64,000 nt of DNA, taken from positions 5,828,001-5,892,000 of the forward strand of contig NC_092806.1 in NCBI RefSeq assembly GCF_040954645.1, written 5' to 3'. The position numbers and the translations under genes are program-made. This document shows, in pieces, positions 43,894-55,350 of this stretch. The notes beneath the pieces were generated by a model. It did not search any database, was not told where the DNA came from, and worked only from the letters and a program-made list of their open reading frames with translations. Source of the stretch: Diabrotica undecimpunctata (taxonomy: Eukaryota; Arthropoda; Insecta; Coleoptera; Chrysomelidae). Each line of letters opens with the position of its first letter. Positions within the stretch are counted from its first letter, which is position 1.

Positions 43894-45115
43894 GTCATTT
43901 CTAATAACTTTATTTCGCTGTTTGTACTGGCACATTATACATGCTCCCTAGTCCACAAGTCACCTTACTCTCTGCAGCCTCAGGGAGAAGTCATCTTCAT
44001 CGAGCACTTGGCGGCAAAATGTCACTGCCTTCCGCTCACTAACTTTCTCGGTGCTGTCTAAACGAAAAGTCACCTATTCACAGATTCCTTGTCGCAATAA
44101 TAAAACGATCTCAAAGTCGTCAAATGTTTTTCTAATGAGTAATACAAAGCAAAGCCCCATATTTTGTCAAATCTTATTCCGAATTCGGCTATTTTTTAAA
44201 ACCTCTGTAAGCGAAACAAGGAAAAAACCGGATTGTAAACAGGTAGTAAATAGAAATCAACTTTCTTCTAAAATAAACTCACTTATGAGGTCATTTAGAG
44301 TGCTATTTTAAAACGCAAAAAGATATAAACCATATCGAATTTTGTGACCTACTTTTTGAAAAAGAAAATGCTACAGTGTGACAAGATTTAAACTACTCAG
44401 TCTGTTGTTTTGTTCTGAAGCTATTTTCTTGTGGCATGTTAAAGTAATTACTATTTAAATGGGAATACGCCACAATTAAAGGTTAAAGTACGTTTATTGA
44501 CGTTTCAATTTCCACTTCGGAAATCGGTCTCAAAATACAAACATTAGAAAATTTACAATCAATTACTCAATTAGTGTATTCTAAATTTGTGTATATAAAT
44601 GTTGAATACTAATTAACATTGTATATATTCAATTCCATATCGTCGTTAGATGCTGCTTTAAACGCAGAGATTAAAGACAACATTTTTATGTCAGAGACTT
44701 GCTGTTCTGCTTTTGGAAACATCGCAATATCTTTGTACACTGTATACACCATGCAAAATTTGAATAACTCCTTCAAACTCTAGTAATTCAAAATTCACCC
44801 ACATACCACTCTTTGCATTTTAAAATTTATATCTTTCGTCAGAAAGATTTTTTTAAATTTTCTCTTTCGATTTCATTCTAAAAACGCGACAATAAAGCAT
44901 GACATGCAACTTATAGAAGATTAAGACCTCAAAGATGTGTAATACTGTAACTGAGCTTGATTAGTGAAATTACTGAGCAGTCCCGTAACGTAAACCGCCG
45001 CAACTGATACAATGGGCGGGGAGCATCACACTCCATCGCTCACGTTCACGCCAGAGAAGGTCCAACGCGTAAAGCATCCAACACTAGTAAGTTCCAGTTT
45101 AGAACAAAAATAGTA
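43894..45115. other. Gap: no gene seen
   Basis: No gene. Contains copy 3 of the TTTCCACTTCGGAAA-type repeat at 44470-44545. Confidence 0.5.
44470..44545 (+). repeat. Dispersed repeat with TTTCCACTTCGGAAA-type hairpin, copy 3
   Basis: The core tgacgtttcaatttccactt then cggaaatcg matches 6258-6290 and, inverted, 12775-12805. It also shares the cacaatt phrase at its edge. Confidence 0.6.
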
Positions 45116-45119
45116 AGTG

Positions 45120-45450
45120 ATTATCCACTAGTTAAAGAAGCTGCAGGCTTATACAAACCTAGAAGAGTTGGATGTGTGGCAGACAACCAAGGTAATCCAC
45201 TGCTAAGTGTGGAAGAGAGACTATTCACTTGAAGAAATATGTGGAAGTAACATTTGCAGATGAAAGGCAGATTGCCATTGAAGACATCGAATGTCAACCC
45301 CGATTACTATTGAAGAAGTCACGGCAGCTATTAGAAAAAGTAAAGATGGTAAAGCTGTAGGGCCTGACAAATTTTATACAGAATTCCTTAAAGTTATGGA
45401 CGAACAAGGAATAAAATGGATAACGACTATATTTAACAAAATAATCTAAG
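45120..45450 (+). pseudogene. LINE ORF2 relic (linker and RT motif 0)
   Basis: It reads VKEAAGLYKPRRVGCVADNQ, GNPLLSVEERLFT, stop, then VTAAIRKSKDGKAVGPDKFY and TEFLKVM. KDGKAVGPD is the first RT block of RTE/Jockey-like LINEs. Frames are broken; cut short at about 45450. Confidence 0.75.
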
Positions 45451-45634
45451 TAAGAAGAAGAAGATTCACTAGCACAAGTGAATGATTTTAATTATATAGA
45501 GTGTGTTAAAAGTTTCTAGAAAGATACAGACATTGATCACAAAATGTACAGGTTTTAGTATATGCTGAACAACGATAAAGATTTTTTAGGACAGTGGCAA
45601 CACCTAGGCTGTTGTATACATGTGAAAATTGAGT

Positions 45635-47604
45635 CATCATCATGGCTTATTCACTCCTGGCGGAGTGTTTGCCGCCCTTTTGGGCTCTCTGATTTATTTA
45701 TTGCCGAGAATCAGTCCGCTGTTGTTTTTTTTTTATTATTATAGCAGCGTGTGTGACTTGGCCCTGTCTACAATTTTCCTCCATTCTTTCCGGTCCCTAC
45801 AGCGCTCCTTCCAATTGTAGATTCTCAGCTTCTTTATGTCTCCTAAGACTTGATCTCTCCATCTTGTTTTGGGTCTCCCCTTTGGTCTCTTTGTTGCTGG
45901 TCTCCATCCAGTTATTCGTTTTAGGGTAGAGTCTGGGTTAGCTCTTTCTGTGTGTCCCAGCCACCTGAGCCTTTCCGTCTTCACGAACTTGATTATGTCT
46001 TCACCCTCGATGACTTCTTTAATTTCTTCATTGGTTAATCTTCTAAATTCGCCTACACTTATTCCCACCGGTCCCATTATTCGTCGAATTATCTTTCTCT
46101 CTAGGATTTCCAACCTCATTTCATCTTTTTGTGTTAGGCACATCGTCTCTGCACCATAGGTGATCACTGGCCTGATTGCAGTCTTGTAAATTTTTAATTT
46201 GGTTTTCTTACTAATGTACTTTTCTTTCAGGAATTTTTGGTAATTCCAGTAGGTTTTATTACCCAGTAGGATGCGTTCATTTATTTCATCCGTTCTATCA
46301 TTTCTGTCATTCACCATCACTCCCAGGTATTTGAAACGGTGTACTCTTTCAAATGTATATGCACCAAGCTTAATTTCTTTCTCTATGTTCGTATTCTCTC
46401 TTGAACACTTGAGGTATTTCGTTTTGCTTTGGTTTATTACTAGCCCTCTCTTCTTTGCTTTTTTATCTAGTATTAATATTATGTTCTGCATGGTTTTTAA
46501 ATCTCTAGTAACCAGTGCAATATCGTCTGCATACGCTATCAGTTGGGCTGAAGATTCGATAATCGTTCCCATAATTTTAGCTGCTCTTACTGCCCCTCTA
46601 TGGCAATGTTAAATAATGTTGTTGGCAGGGAGTCTCCCTGTCTGACACCTACCTCCATGTGTACTTCATCTGACGGGCCTTCCCTTGTTAAGATTCGTGC
46701 CTTTTATTCCTTCATCGTCATTTTCGTGAGACTTATTAGTTTTTCTTGGATGCCTAATTGATTCATATCCTTAATTAGCTCCTCCCTTATTACACTGTCC
46801 AAAGCTTGCTTGTAGTCAATAAACAGTATATGTAGATCTATTCCGTGCTCGTAACTTTTTTCGACGATTTGCGTTACAATGTGTATTGCATCTATTGTTG
46901 ACTTACCTTCCCTGAATCCATGTTGGTATTCACCTATTTTTGTTCTAGTTTCTTTTTCTATTCTTTGTCTGATCAAATTAGTTAATATTTTGTACATTGT
47001 ATTTAATAACGTGATTCCCCTGTAGTTAGTGCATTTCGTCTTGTCGCCTTTTTTAGGGATTGGTGTTATCAGACCACAATTCCAGTCGTTCGGCATGCGT
47101 TCTTCTTCCCATATTTGTTCTATTAGGTTGTGGATTCTGTGGGCTAGTTTCTCTCCCCCTTTCTTGAAGAACTCATTTATAATGTCGTCTGGTCCTGCTG
47201 CTTTCCTTATCTTTAATCTGTTTATGGTCGCCAATACTTCGCCGTATGAGGGAGGCTCTGATTGTTCTCCATTCCTATTTTCTGTTTGTTCTTCATTTTC
47301 TGCATTTTCAGCCTCGTCTTTCTTTTTCAACAGTTCTCTATGGTGTGTTTCCCATTCCATTTTTCCAATATTTGCCGGTATCTCTTTTTTTCTCTGTGAT
47401 TTTATGTATTTGTATAGTCTTGCATTGTCATTACTATTGGCTTCGAGTTCCTGCAGTAATTCTTCGATCCATTTCTTCTTTTTTGTTTTGCAGCATTTGT
47501 TTGACTCTTTCTTCTTCTCTTTATAGTGTAGGAGATCTTCTTGTTTCCCTGTGGCCACCCACCTGTATCTTGCTTTGTCCTTGTCTTTACTAGCTTGCTC
47601 GTAC
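45635..47604 (-). mobile_element. 5'-truncated LINE with 13-bp TSD
   Basis: Flanked by gtgaaaattgagt at 45622-45634 and 47605-47617. The insert is 1970 bp on the minus strand and ends with a short (ATG)n tail. It starts inside the endonuclease-RT linker, so the endonuclease is missing, a common result of incomplete target-primed reverse transcription. Confidence 0.9.
45739..47604 (-). pseudogene. LINE reverse transcriptase, frame-broken
   Basis: Frame 1 (47604 to 46704): YGEVLATINRLKIRKAAGPD, GLITPIPKKGDKTKCTNYRG, GEYQHGFREGKSTIDAIHIV and HILFIDYKQALDSV with the first palm aspartate (FIDYKQALD; the usual F-D is L-D). Frame 2 (46572 to 45739): QLIAYADDIALVTRDLKTMQ with the YADD box, RFKYLGVMVND, YGAETMCLTQKDEMRLEILE, LRWLGHTERANPD and GRPKTRWRDQVLGDIKKL. 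Between 46704 and 46572 the SPxLFN-like segment needs a frameshift and carries a stop. It is RTE-like in order. Confidence 0.88.
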
Positions 47605-47617
47605 GTGAAAATTGAGT

Positions 47618-48430
47618 AGTGATGCAAAAATATGACCCTAGAGTCCAAGGTAGTGAAAATCGATTTCTCTGGAATGAAGAAGAAAAAAAGAATTTACAAA
47701 ATCACCGGCATCTCACGTTGAAAATAACATTTTTTGATTTGATCTTTTTTGAACATCGCTGACATTAACTTAAGGTGAACACTTGACATATTTTTATCGA
47801 TTTACTTTTTTCTTATGCTCTTTTCAAGACCAACACTGTGCTTTTCCGTTTTATCGAGACTCGTCAATATGTTTTACATTCAACATGCAATAAAAGCGTC
47901 ATCGGAAAGATACAGCCCTCATACATTTCCTTTTCTATCCGTCATTTCCTGTCGACACACCACTGAGCAACGTTTGCATAACTCAAACCCTTCGTCATTA
48001 AACAAAGCGACAAATTCCGTACCTATATCAGATACGTTTGTGTTTCGACCCAACCCACATAACTCGTACTTTACCCCTTTATCCCAAGCGGGTATACTAC
48101 ACATGCGAGAATTGCTTTAAAACGGCTCGAAAGTTGAACGAACGCGGCGATTAGCGTGTCAACAATCATCTAATTCCGGAAAATTAGTAAGGACCGCCGA
48201 AAAATCGAAAAATAATTAGAGCCTTGTGAATTAAACTTGCGTGCCACCTAAAAATTGTTTAAAGCTTTTATTGCTACGTTTCGGAGTAATTTAGACAGAT
48301 AGTTTAAGTACTGGCTTCGCGGGATTAGTTTAGATAATAAGGAAAGTTACACATACAGAAGAACACAAATCTTCGGAAGGATTACCATAATATAGATTTG
48401 TTAAAAGAGTTGTTACAGTCTTATCAACTT
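47618..48430. other. Gap: no gene seen
   Basis: A 101-residue plus ORF (47815-48120) and a 61-residue minus ORF overlap each other; neither shows a motif I know. Base composition is somewhat less AT-rich at 47930-48200. Confidence 0.45.
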
Positions 48431-48434
48431 AATC

Positions 48435-48545
48435 CTAGGAAGCTCTACACCTGGAAATCTCCACAAGATCAACAGGGAAACATTAGGCAAAATCAGATTG
48501 GCTGATATTTATCCACAACGACAAAAAACCCACTTGTTTCATTTG
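48435..48545 (+). pseudogene. LINE endonuclease scrap
   Basis: It reads RKLYTWKSPQDQQGNIRQNQ then IG. This matches the YTWKSP...RNQIDYI signature near the end of LINE endonucleases, also present at 61304-62029. Very short. Confidence 0.65.
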
Positions 48546-49628
48546 AAAACCTATTAAAACTATAAAAGTTCATGTTCGTAGATTTGTCTATCTTTAAGAT
48601 ATGTCACATTAGCGGACAGTTCAACAAATGGTACGAGCAGGTGCACATGGTGTGCGGTAGAGAGAAAAAGTACATGTTAGTTATGATGACGACCTAATGA
48701 TATTTTAATTGGACGCCATTTGTATAAACATTGCAGAAAGCTGCTCGGCAAATCTGATATTCCGTTTAGCGTGTCATCATTATAATTGCTGTTGTCGTTA
48801 ACGGAGATCATTGTCTGAAACAAAAACGTGTAGTTCCGATTGTTCCGATGCTGGATTATAACGCCCTTCTCAAATTACGTGAGTCAACATCATATAAAAG
48901 CATTTATTGTTTTAATACTATAAGCTAAATTTATATTTATATTAAAAACAGGAACTATTAGACAATGTTTTACAAAAGCAGGCAAAAAAGTATTAATAAA
49001 TGGTAAAAGTTGAAGAATATATACACTCAGGTGCAAAAAAATCGATCCATGGGCATTATTTGCTGAAAAAAGAAAACTTTTGAAGATATTAGTTTTAAAT
49101 CCGGTATATATGTAAAAGTATATGTTAGATTAAAATAATTTTTACAGATTATCCAAAAAAATCATTTATTTAATAGACATACGCCAAAACTCAAAAATAC
49201 AAGAATATTCAAAACTTTCTGAAATTAAGAAAAACATTGATAATAAATCACTACCTAGTGTTTCCCCCTCGGGCCCTTATAACAGCCTGTAACCGTATAG
49301 GCATTGAGGTAATTAACCTCTGGATATCAACTTGATCCAATTGGTCCCATATTTCTTGAAGAGCCGCTGTAAGTTCAGCCAAGTTGTTTGGACGGGGTAC
49401 TCGTGCTCGAAGACGTCTTCCCATCATATACCATAGATGTTCTATGGGATTGAGATCGGGACTGCAAGCTGGCCAGTTCATACGGACAATTCCCACATCC
49501 TCTATATATTGGTTGGCGATTCTAGCACGGTGAGGACGCGCGTTGTCGTCCATAAAAATAAAATTAGGTCCACATGCTGATCTAAAATACTTGTTATGTA
49601 TCTTGCAGCAGTCATAGAACCTCTATCT

Positions 49629-52600
49629 TCTTCTTCTTCTTCTACGGCACTACAGCCCAAAATGAGCCTTGGCCTCCTTTATTTTTTGCCTCCACCCTTG
49701 TCTGTCTGTGGCTGCTCTTCTCCATACACGGACTCCTAAAAGTGCTTGTGCGTCGCTGCTTACTGTGTCTTCCCAGCGCTTTCTTGGCTTTCCAACTGGT
49801 CTCTTTCCCTGCATTCTGGCGTTCAGTGCTCGTTTTGGTAGCCTATCCTCTCCCATTCGTATCACATGTCCGGCCCATTGCAATCTTTGTATTCTAATGA
49901 AGTCTGACAGGGGTGTTTCCTTATACAGTTGATAGAGCTCGTTGTTATATCGAATTTTGAAGATTCCGTTTTCCCTCACAGGTCCTAGTATTCTCCTCAG
50001 TACTTTTCTTTCGAATGTGTCGAGTTTGTTTTTGGATGTTTCTTTCAGGACCCATGCTTCGCTGCCATAACATGCTATTGGCCGAATTAAAGTTTTATAG
50101 ATTCTCATCTTTGTATTTCGGTGGACACTTTTAGACCGAAATATATGGGAGAGGGCAAAATAAGCTTTGTTTGCCTGCGTTATCCTTTTTCGTATTTCTC
50201 CATCCTCTGCTCCATCGGCATATATTTCTACTCCCAGGTATGTAAACTTTCCAACCGTTTCAATGTCATCTTCATGCATAATGTTTTGTGGGATTATATT
50301 TCTTCTCGTCTGTACCATTATTTTTGTTTTTTCTGTGTTAATTTCCAGACCTAGCCTTTTCGTTTGTGTTTTTAATTCTGCGTATGCTTCCTGTGCTCCT
50401 GTTGATGTTCTACTCATAATATTAATATCATCGGCGTAGGCAGCCAGTTGAACCGTTTTATTGGTCAGTAGGTTTTCTCGTCCAGTTTGCATTTGCCTAA
50501 CCGCATACTCCAGTGCCAGGTTAAACAATGTTGGTGCCAGCCCATCTCCCTGCTTTAGTCCCTGCGAGATTTTGAAAAAGTCTGTCCGGTTGTTTTGTAT
50601 TCGTACACATGCCTGAGTTTCATCCATTGTGGCTTTAATGAGTCTAATCAGCTTATGTGGTATTGCTAATTCTGCCAATATATAGTATAGTCTGTCCCTT
50701 TTGACTGAATCGTATGCCTGTTTGAAGTCTACAAACACGTTGTGAACATCAATGTCGTGTTCCCACGATTTGCTCAAGACCTGCTTGACTGTAAATATTT
50801 GATCCATTGTCGATCTTCCCCGTCTGAAGCCCGTCTGATATTCTCCAATAATATTTTCTGCTAGTGGTTGGAGTCGCTGGTTTATAATATACGTGAGGAC
50901 TTTATACGCTGTACATAGTAGAGAAATTCCACGGTAGTTTTTGCACTGGAGTTTGTCTCCTTTTTTATAGATTGGGCATACTATACTTTTCTTCCATTCG
51001 TCGGGTATTTTCTCTTCTTGCCATATTTCTTTGATAAGCGCGTGGATATGACTTGATAGGTGGTTGCCACCTACCTTATACAGTTCTGCTGGAATCTCGT
51101 CAACTCCCGGGGCTTTATTGTTTTTCTGGGCCTTAATAGCTTCGAGAACTTCCTCTATGGTTGGAGCTTCTACTTCAACTTCGTTCTCTTCTACATGGTT
51201 CGTACCCATTTCATCTTCCATATCTACTTGTGTTCCAAGTAGGGTCTGAAAATAATGCTTCCAGGTTTCTGTGACTTTCTGTTGGTCACTGATTATTTGC
51301 CCACTTTCATCTTTGCATAGGCTTGTTTGAGGTTTATATCCACTTTTTATCTTTTTTAGGTATTCGTAAGCTCCTCTAGTTTCGTTTTTTTTTGAAATTT
51401 TGTTCCATTTCTTCTATTTGTCCGTTTTCATAAGCTCTCTTTTTGTTTCTGCATATCTTGTCTGCTTTCCGTCTTGCGACTTCAAATGATGTTCGTCTTT
51501 CCCGTGTTCTTCTTGTTATGTACATTTTGTGCGCTTCGTTTCTTTCTTCTATCGCTTGCCTGCACTCGTCATCAAACCATGTTCCTCTTCTCTTCTTTTT
51601 CTTGTTTCCCACGGTGGACGCTGCTGCTGTCAGCACTGCTGTTTTGATATTATTCCATTTGCTCTCTATGGAGTGCAGTTCTTGTGTCCTTAGCTCATTT
51701 GTGACTTCTTGCTCGAACTTCTCTCTACATTCCTGAGTCTTCAGTTTTTCCAGGTCTAGTTTGTTTGTTCTTTGTTGTCTTTCGTTTCTTTCTCTGTTAA
51801 CTCTGCACCTAAATTTGGTTTGCAGTAAAAGATGGTCTGATCCACAGCATGCTCCTCGTCGTGTTCTCACATCAGAGATACTACTGGCTGCCCTTTTGTC
51901 TATCATCACATGGTCAATTTGATTGGTTGTGGTTCCATCTGGTGAGATCCACGTCATTTTGTGTATGTCTTTATGTGGGAAGCATGTGGAGCTTATAACC
52001 ATGTTTTTACTGGTGGCAAAATTTATCAAAAACTCCCCATTCTCGCTTGTTTCATTGTGCAGTGAGTGTTTTCCTGTTGTGCCATAGAACTGCGGTTCCT
52101 TGCCTATTTTGGCATTCATATCACCCATTATAACCCTAATGTCATTTTTTGGCGCGTTGTCATATACTATCTCCAGCTGTTGATAGAAGCTTTCCTTTGT
52201 ATGTTGCTCTTGTTCATCTGTTGGGCAGTAGATGTTTATCATAGTAAGGTTGAAGAAGTGGGTGCGAATTCTTAGTTTGCATATCCTTTCATTCACTGCC
52301 TGGAAGTCTATGATTTTTGACTTAAAAACATTATCTACCACAAATGCAACTCCACATTCTTTGATTCCTTGTTCTTTGCCACTATATAGAATTGTGTGCG
52401 TTTTGGTGTCCCTGACACCTTTCCCCAGCCATCTTGTCTCCTGAAGAGCAGTGATCATAAGATTATATCTTTTTAGTTCTTGTAGAAGTGCAGTTTGAGC
52501 TCCTGGTCTATTTAGCGTCCTCACATTCCAACTTCCAAATGCATAGTCCATGTTTCGTAGCTTTAGTCGTTTCCGAAAGTTCCCCTTGTTCCGAGGCAAA

Positions 52601-52741
52601 TGTTTAGGTTTCATAACAGTGTGTTTTTCCGGGAGTGGGTTGTTAGCCCACTGCCCAACCTTCCTCCTTTACCCGGGCTTAGGACCGGCAGTGGTGACTC
52701 CTGAGCTACTCAATCCACCCATTAGTCACCACAGGCGGAGT
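49629..52741 (-). mobile_element. Near full-length RTE-like LINE inside Tc1
   Basis: It is bounded by a perfect 14-bp duplication tagaacctctatct (49615-49628 and 52742-52755). Length 3113 bp with a (GAA)n-type 3' tail, no poly-A, and one continuous polyprotein design with endonuclease then RT. The short 5' leader, tail type and single ORF suggest the RTE clade. Confidence 0.92.
49650..52614 (-). CDS. LINE endonuclease-reverse transcriptase (one A-run frameshift)
   Basis: Endonuclease frame 52614-51376: MDYAFGSWNVRTLNRPGAQ, ALQETRWLGKG, INIYCPTDEQE, VIMGDMNAKIGKEP, IDHVMIDKRAASSISDVRTR and GSDHLLLQTKF, all active-site blocks present. RT frame from about 51384 to 49650: KAPGVDEIPAELYK, YKKGDKLQCKNYRGISLL, FRRGRSTMDQIF, VFVDFKQAYDS, GLKQGDGLAPTLFNLALEY and AAYADDINIM (YADD), then KFTYLGVEI, ACYGSEAWVL, LQWAGHVIRM and a C-terminal GKPRKRWEDTV block. 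The two frames are separated only by a run of nine A (T9 on plus, 51385-51393); with eight they would fuse into about 987 residues. Everything else looks intact. The break may be a mutation, polymerase slippage or a sequencing error. Confidence 0.88.
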
Positions 52742-53659
52742 TAGAACCTCTATCTACAATAACTAAATCAGTGTGGGCTTCTGAACTGATACCAGCCCAA
52801 ACCATAACGGAGCCCCCCCGATAACTTATTCTTTCCGCAATATTACATTGAAAATATCGCTCTCCGTGTCTTCTCCAAACCCTTTCTCGACCGTTTGGTG
52901 ACCTTAGAAAAAATCTGGACTCATTTGAGAACAATACATTGCTCCAATCTGCATCACTCCAGTTTTCATATTCTCTTGCAAAAGCAAGGCGAGCTCTGCG
53001 ATGTTCTATGGATAGTATTGGAGATAGGGCTGACCTTCTGGATAATAAATTACCTTCTACAAGTCGTCGACGAACTGTCCATCTGCTTACATCCACATTT
53101 CTCACTTGGCTCAGACGAGTTGCCAGTTCAACTGAAGTTAGATGCCGATTTCTCAAACATGATGAGACCAGAAATCGATCATCTCTTTCGGATGTTACCC
53201 TTCTACGACCTGATCCTGTTCTTCTTGTGAAGTTACCGGTGTCGCTAAAATGCCGAACTGCTCTTTGAACCGAAGATCGACTAACACCCAACATTTCAGC
53301 TTCATAATATTGGCTACGACCATCTTGAACTAAAGTCACCGCCCTTGCAGCATCTGTCAGAGACATTTAGGAAGGATAATTAAATAAAAATATAACACGT
53401 TTTGAAAATAAAATCACTACACTAGTATGGTTGTTGAATTAAAAACAACAATATCTACTTGCTTCAGACCCTTTTTGACAAAAACCTGAAATACCAATTT
53501 GTTTTAAGAAATATAAAAAGCAATATTAAATATATTATTTTATTTCTCGTATACGAGGGTACACATAAATTTATATACGTAATTTAATGTCTCTAAAATT
53601 ATACAACTTCAAATAAATAAGAAGTAAGGAATGGATCGATTTTTTTGCACCTGAGTGTA

Positions 53660-55020
53660 GTTATAGAGGACATAAAATCAGGAAAGTACGGCAATTTTTC
53701 GATATCTGTGTGGTTTAACAAAGGAAAACAAGTTTTATTTATAATATGTATACCAATAGTATTGTTTTTCTATACACACAATTTCAACACTTAACACAAC
53801 CTATTTTGATTAATATCATCGCTCCTAGCTCTACAATGCTTGGCTTTACCAAGATCAGTTTCTATTTCCTCCCATTCTTTGCTTTTTTTTTTCAAGTTGG
53901 CACTCTTAAATTACCATTTGCTCCTTAAATATTACTTTGGGCCTACCTACCCAATCCTCTCCATCCGGCCTTTGGGTATATATAACTTTTGAAGGTTCCA
54001 TTTCCTATATGCCTAGCCACAGTTGTATAAACGCATAGATATGTTACGTTAAAGGTTAGAACCCTGTTAAGATAACCCTGTTGTTTTCTACATTTTAAAT
54101 AATCACTCTGTATCTCGCTAATGTGGGGAGCTATTAAAGATTTGATTGGGCAATCGTTATCTTAACAAAAAAGAAGTAACGACATCTTAACTATTTTTTT
54201 TCTTTTTTAGTTTTTGATATACCCTGCAAAATATAAAAATTTGGAACCCCTTTTGCTTTCTAATCTGTGATAATATTCCAAGAAAAACCGATAGGTTTTC
54301 AAAAATCTGTCGACAGTTAGCACAAGCAGGCAATTTTGTAAAAAATAAGTTTTAAACAAATATTATCTAGAATTACCTTCTTGCCACTGACCCATCTGAT
54401 CTATTCATCTTGTTAATGTCTCAATTCATAATCATCAATAAAACGATGACATACTAACACGACAATTTATTTTGAACTGTATCATAAATCCTACTTGCAT
54501 CGCTAATAAATTCGCGTGTAGGTTGTAAAGTTACGGCCTCAATCGACGTTCGGCCGATGGAACTAACCAACTAAACTCCCGACAAATCCAATCAATCTGC
54601 CATGATTGCCGTGATTCATAGACAATATGATAATAAGAAAGCTTGTTCTTCGCCTGGTAAGGCTTAATACTCGTAAGAAGCATCCGAGTGATAAGAGGTG
54701 GGTTGATGCATAAGTTGCAATTAATGCTTAAGGTGTAGTAATTTGTTTTATTTATAAGCTATTAGTTTTTTTTATTAATTCTGTTAAAATATACTAGAAC
54801 TCATATTATCTAATTAAAAAGGTGGTAGAGTCCTTATTTGTTTGTATCTTCACTATTGTTAATAGATTACGAATATAGTTCACCTTTTTTTTTCTCTAGC
54901 CGCTACTACTTTTCTTCCTATCATCATGTTTCTCTTCCATGACCAGGTTTCCACTCTGTGCTACACTTTAGTATAGCATCTTTCTGCCTTTTATGTATAT
55001 ATAGGTAAATAAACATATAA
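53660..55020. other. Gap: no gene seen
   Basis: No coding signal. Contains a repeat copy at 54119-54262. The part at 54480-54620 is less AT-rich but has no ORF. Confidence 0.5.
54119..54262 (+). repeat. Dispersed repeat shared with 14829-14973, copy 2
   Basis: Same order of blocks as the other copy: tggggagct, gatttgattgggcaatc, aaaaaagaagta, gacatct, a T-run and tataccctg. Clearly diverged from copy 1. Confidence 0.65.
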
Positions 55021-55350
55021 GCAACAGTTATAAGACCCGTAGTAAGATATGCATCAAAAACATGGTCTAGTGAACAAGAGGATCAACTTCCTAGACGGGA
55101 AAGCAAAATTTTAATGAAAATATATGGAACTATACAGGAGAATGGGGAATGGCGTATAAGAATGAACCACGACATGGCAGTGAAATGATCTCCTCAAAGA
55201 AGACAAACTAGATTTTAGATATAAAGCGTTGGACTTTTTGAGGAGTCATCTGTGTGGCTGGCCTTAATGACCATGTAAAACTTTAGTTCCTAGAAACCCC
55301 AACGGGCGGCTATGGCTCTCCATCTGCTGTCAGTGGTCACAGATCATGAT
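55020..55350 (+). pseudogene. LINE RT C-terminal relic with (GAT)n tail
   Basis: It reads VIRPVVRYASKTWSSEQEDQ, ESKILMKIYGTIQENGEWRI and RMNHDMAV, the thumb region after the palm in insect LINEs. The 3' end at about 55340 is a (GAT)n tail. It is frameshifted. Confidence 0.75.

Larger units (their letters stand above)
49251..53366 (-). pseudogene. Tc1-like transposase, split by LINE insertion
   Basis: N-terminal part 53366-52742: MSLTDAARAVTLVQDGRSQY, GVSRSSVQRAVRHF and TVRRRLVEGNLLSRRSA (paired-type DNA-binding domain), then VLFSNESRFF and RGGSVMVWAGISSEAHTDLV. C-terminal part 49620-49251: FIFMDDNARPHRARIANQYI, WPACSPDLNPIEHLWYMMGR and QAVIRARGGNTR. The reading breaks at the LINE and again by a 1-nt loss near 49573. 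The first catalytic residue is N in FSNESRF instead of D. The other two (MDDNARPH, DLNPIEH) remain. So it is dead on three counts. Confidence 0.92.
49024..53657 (-). mobile_element. Tc1-like transposon interrupted by a LINE
   Basis: TIRs are perfect over 27 bp (49024-49050 and 53631-53657), starting CACTCAGGTGCAAAAAAATC, with TA at 49022-49023 and 53658-53659. Without the LINE and one duplication copy the element is about 1.5 kb, normal for Tc1. The transposase is on the minus strand. Confidence 0.93.

Noticed and set aside
47029..47593. Long Ser/Phe-rich plus-strand ORFs
   Set aside because: They are antisense shadows of the LINE reverse transcriptase on the minus strand.
47815..48120. 101-residue ORF MLFSRPTLCFSVL...
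   Set aside because: No recognised domain, no polyadenylation or splice context, and an ORF on the other strand overlaps it.
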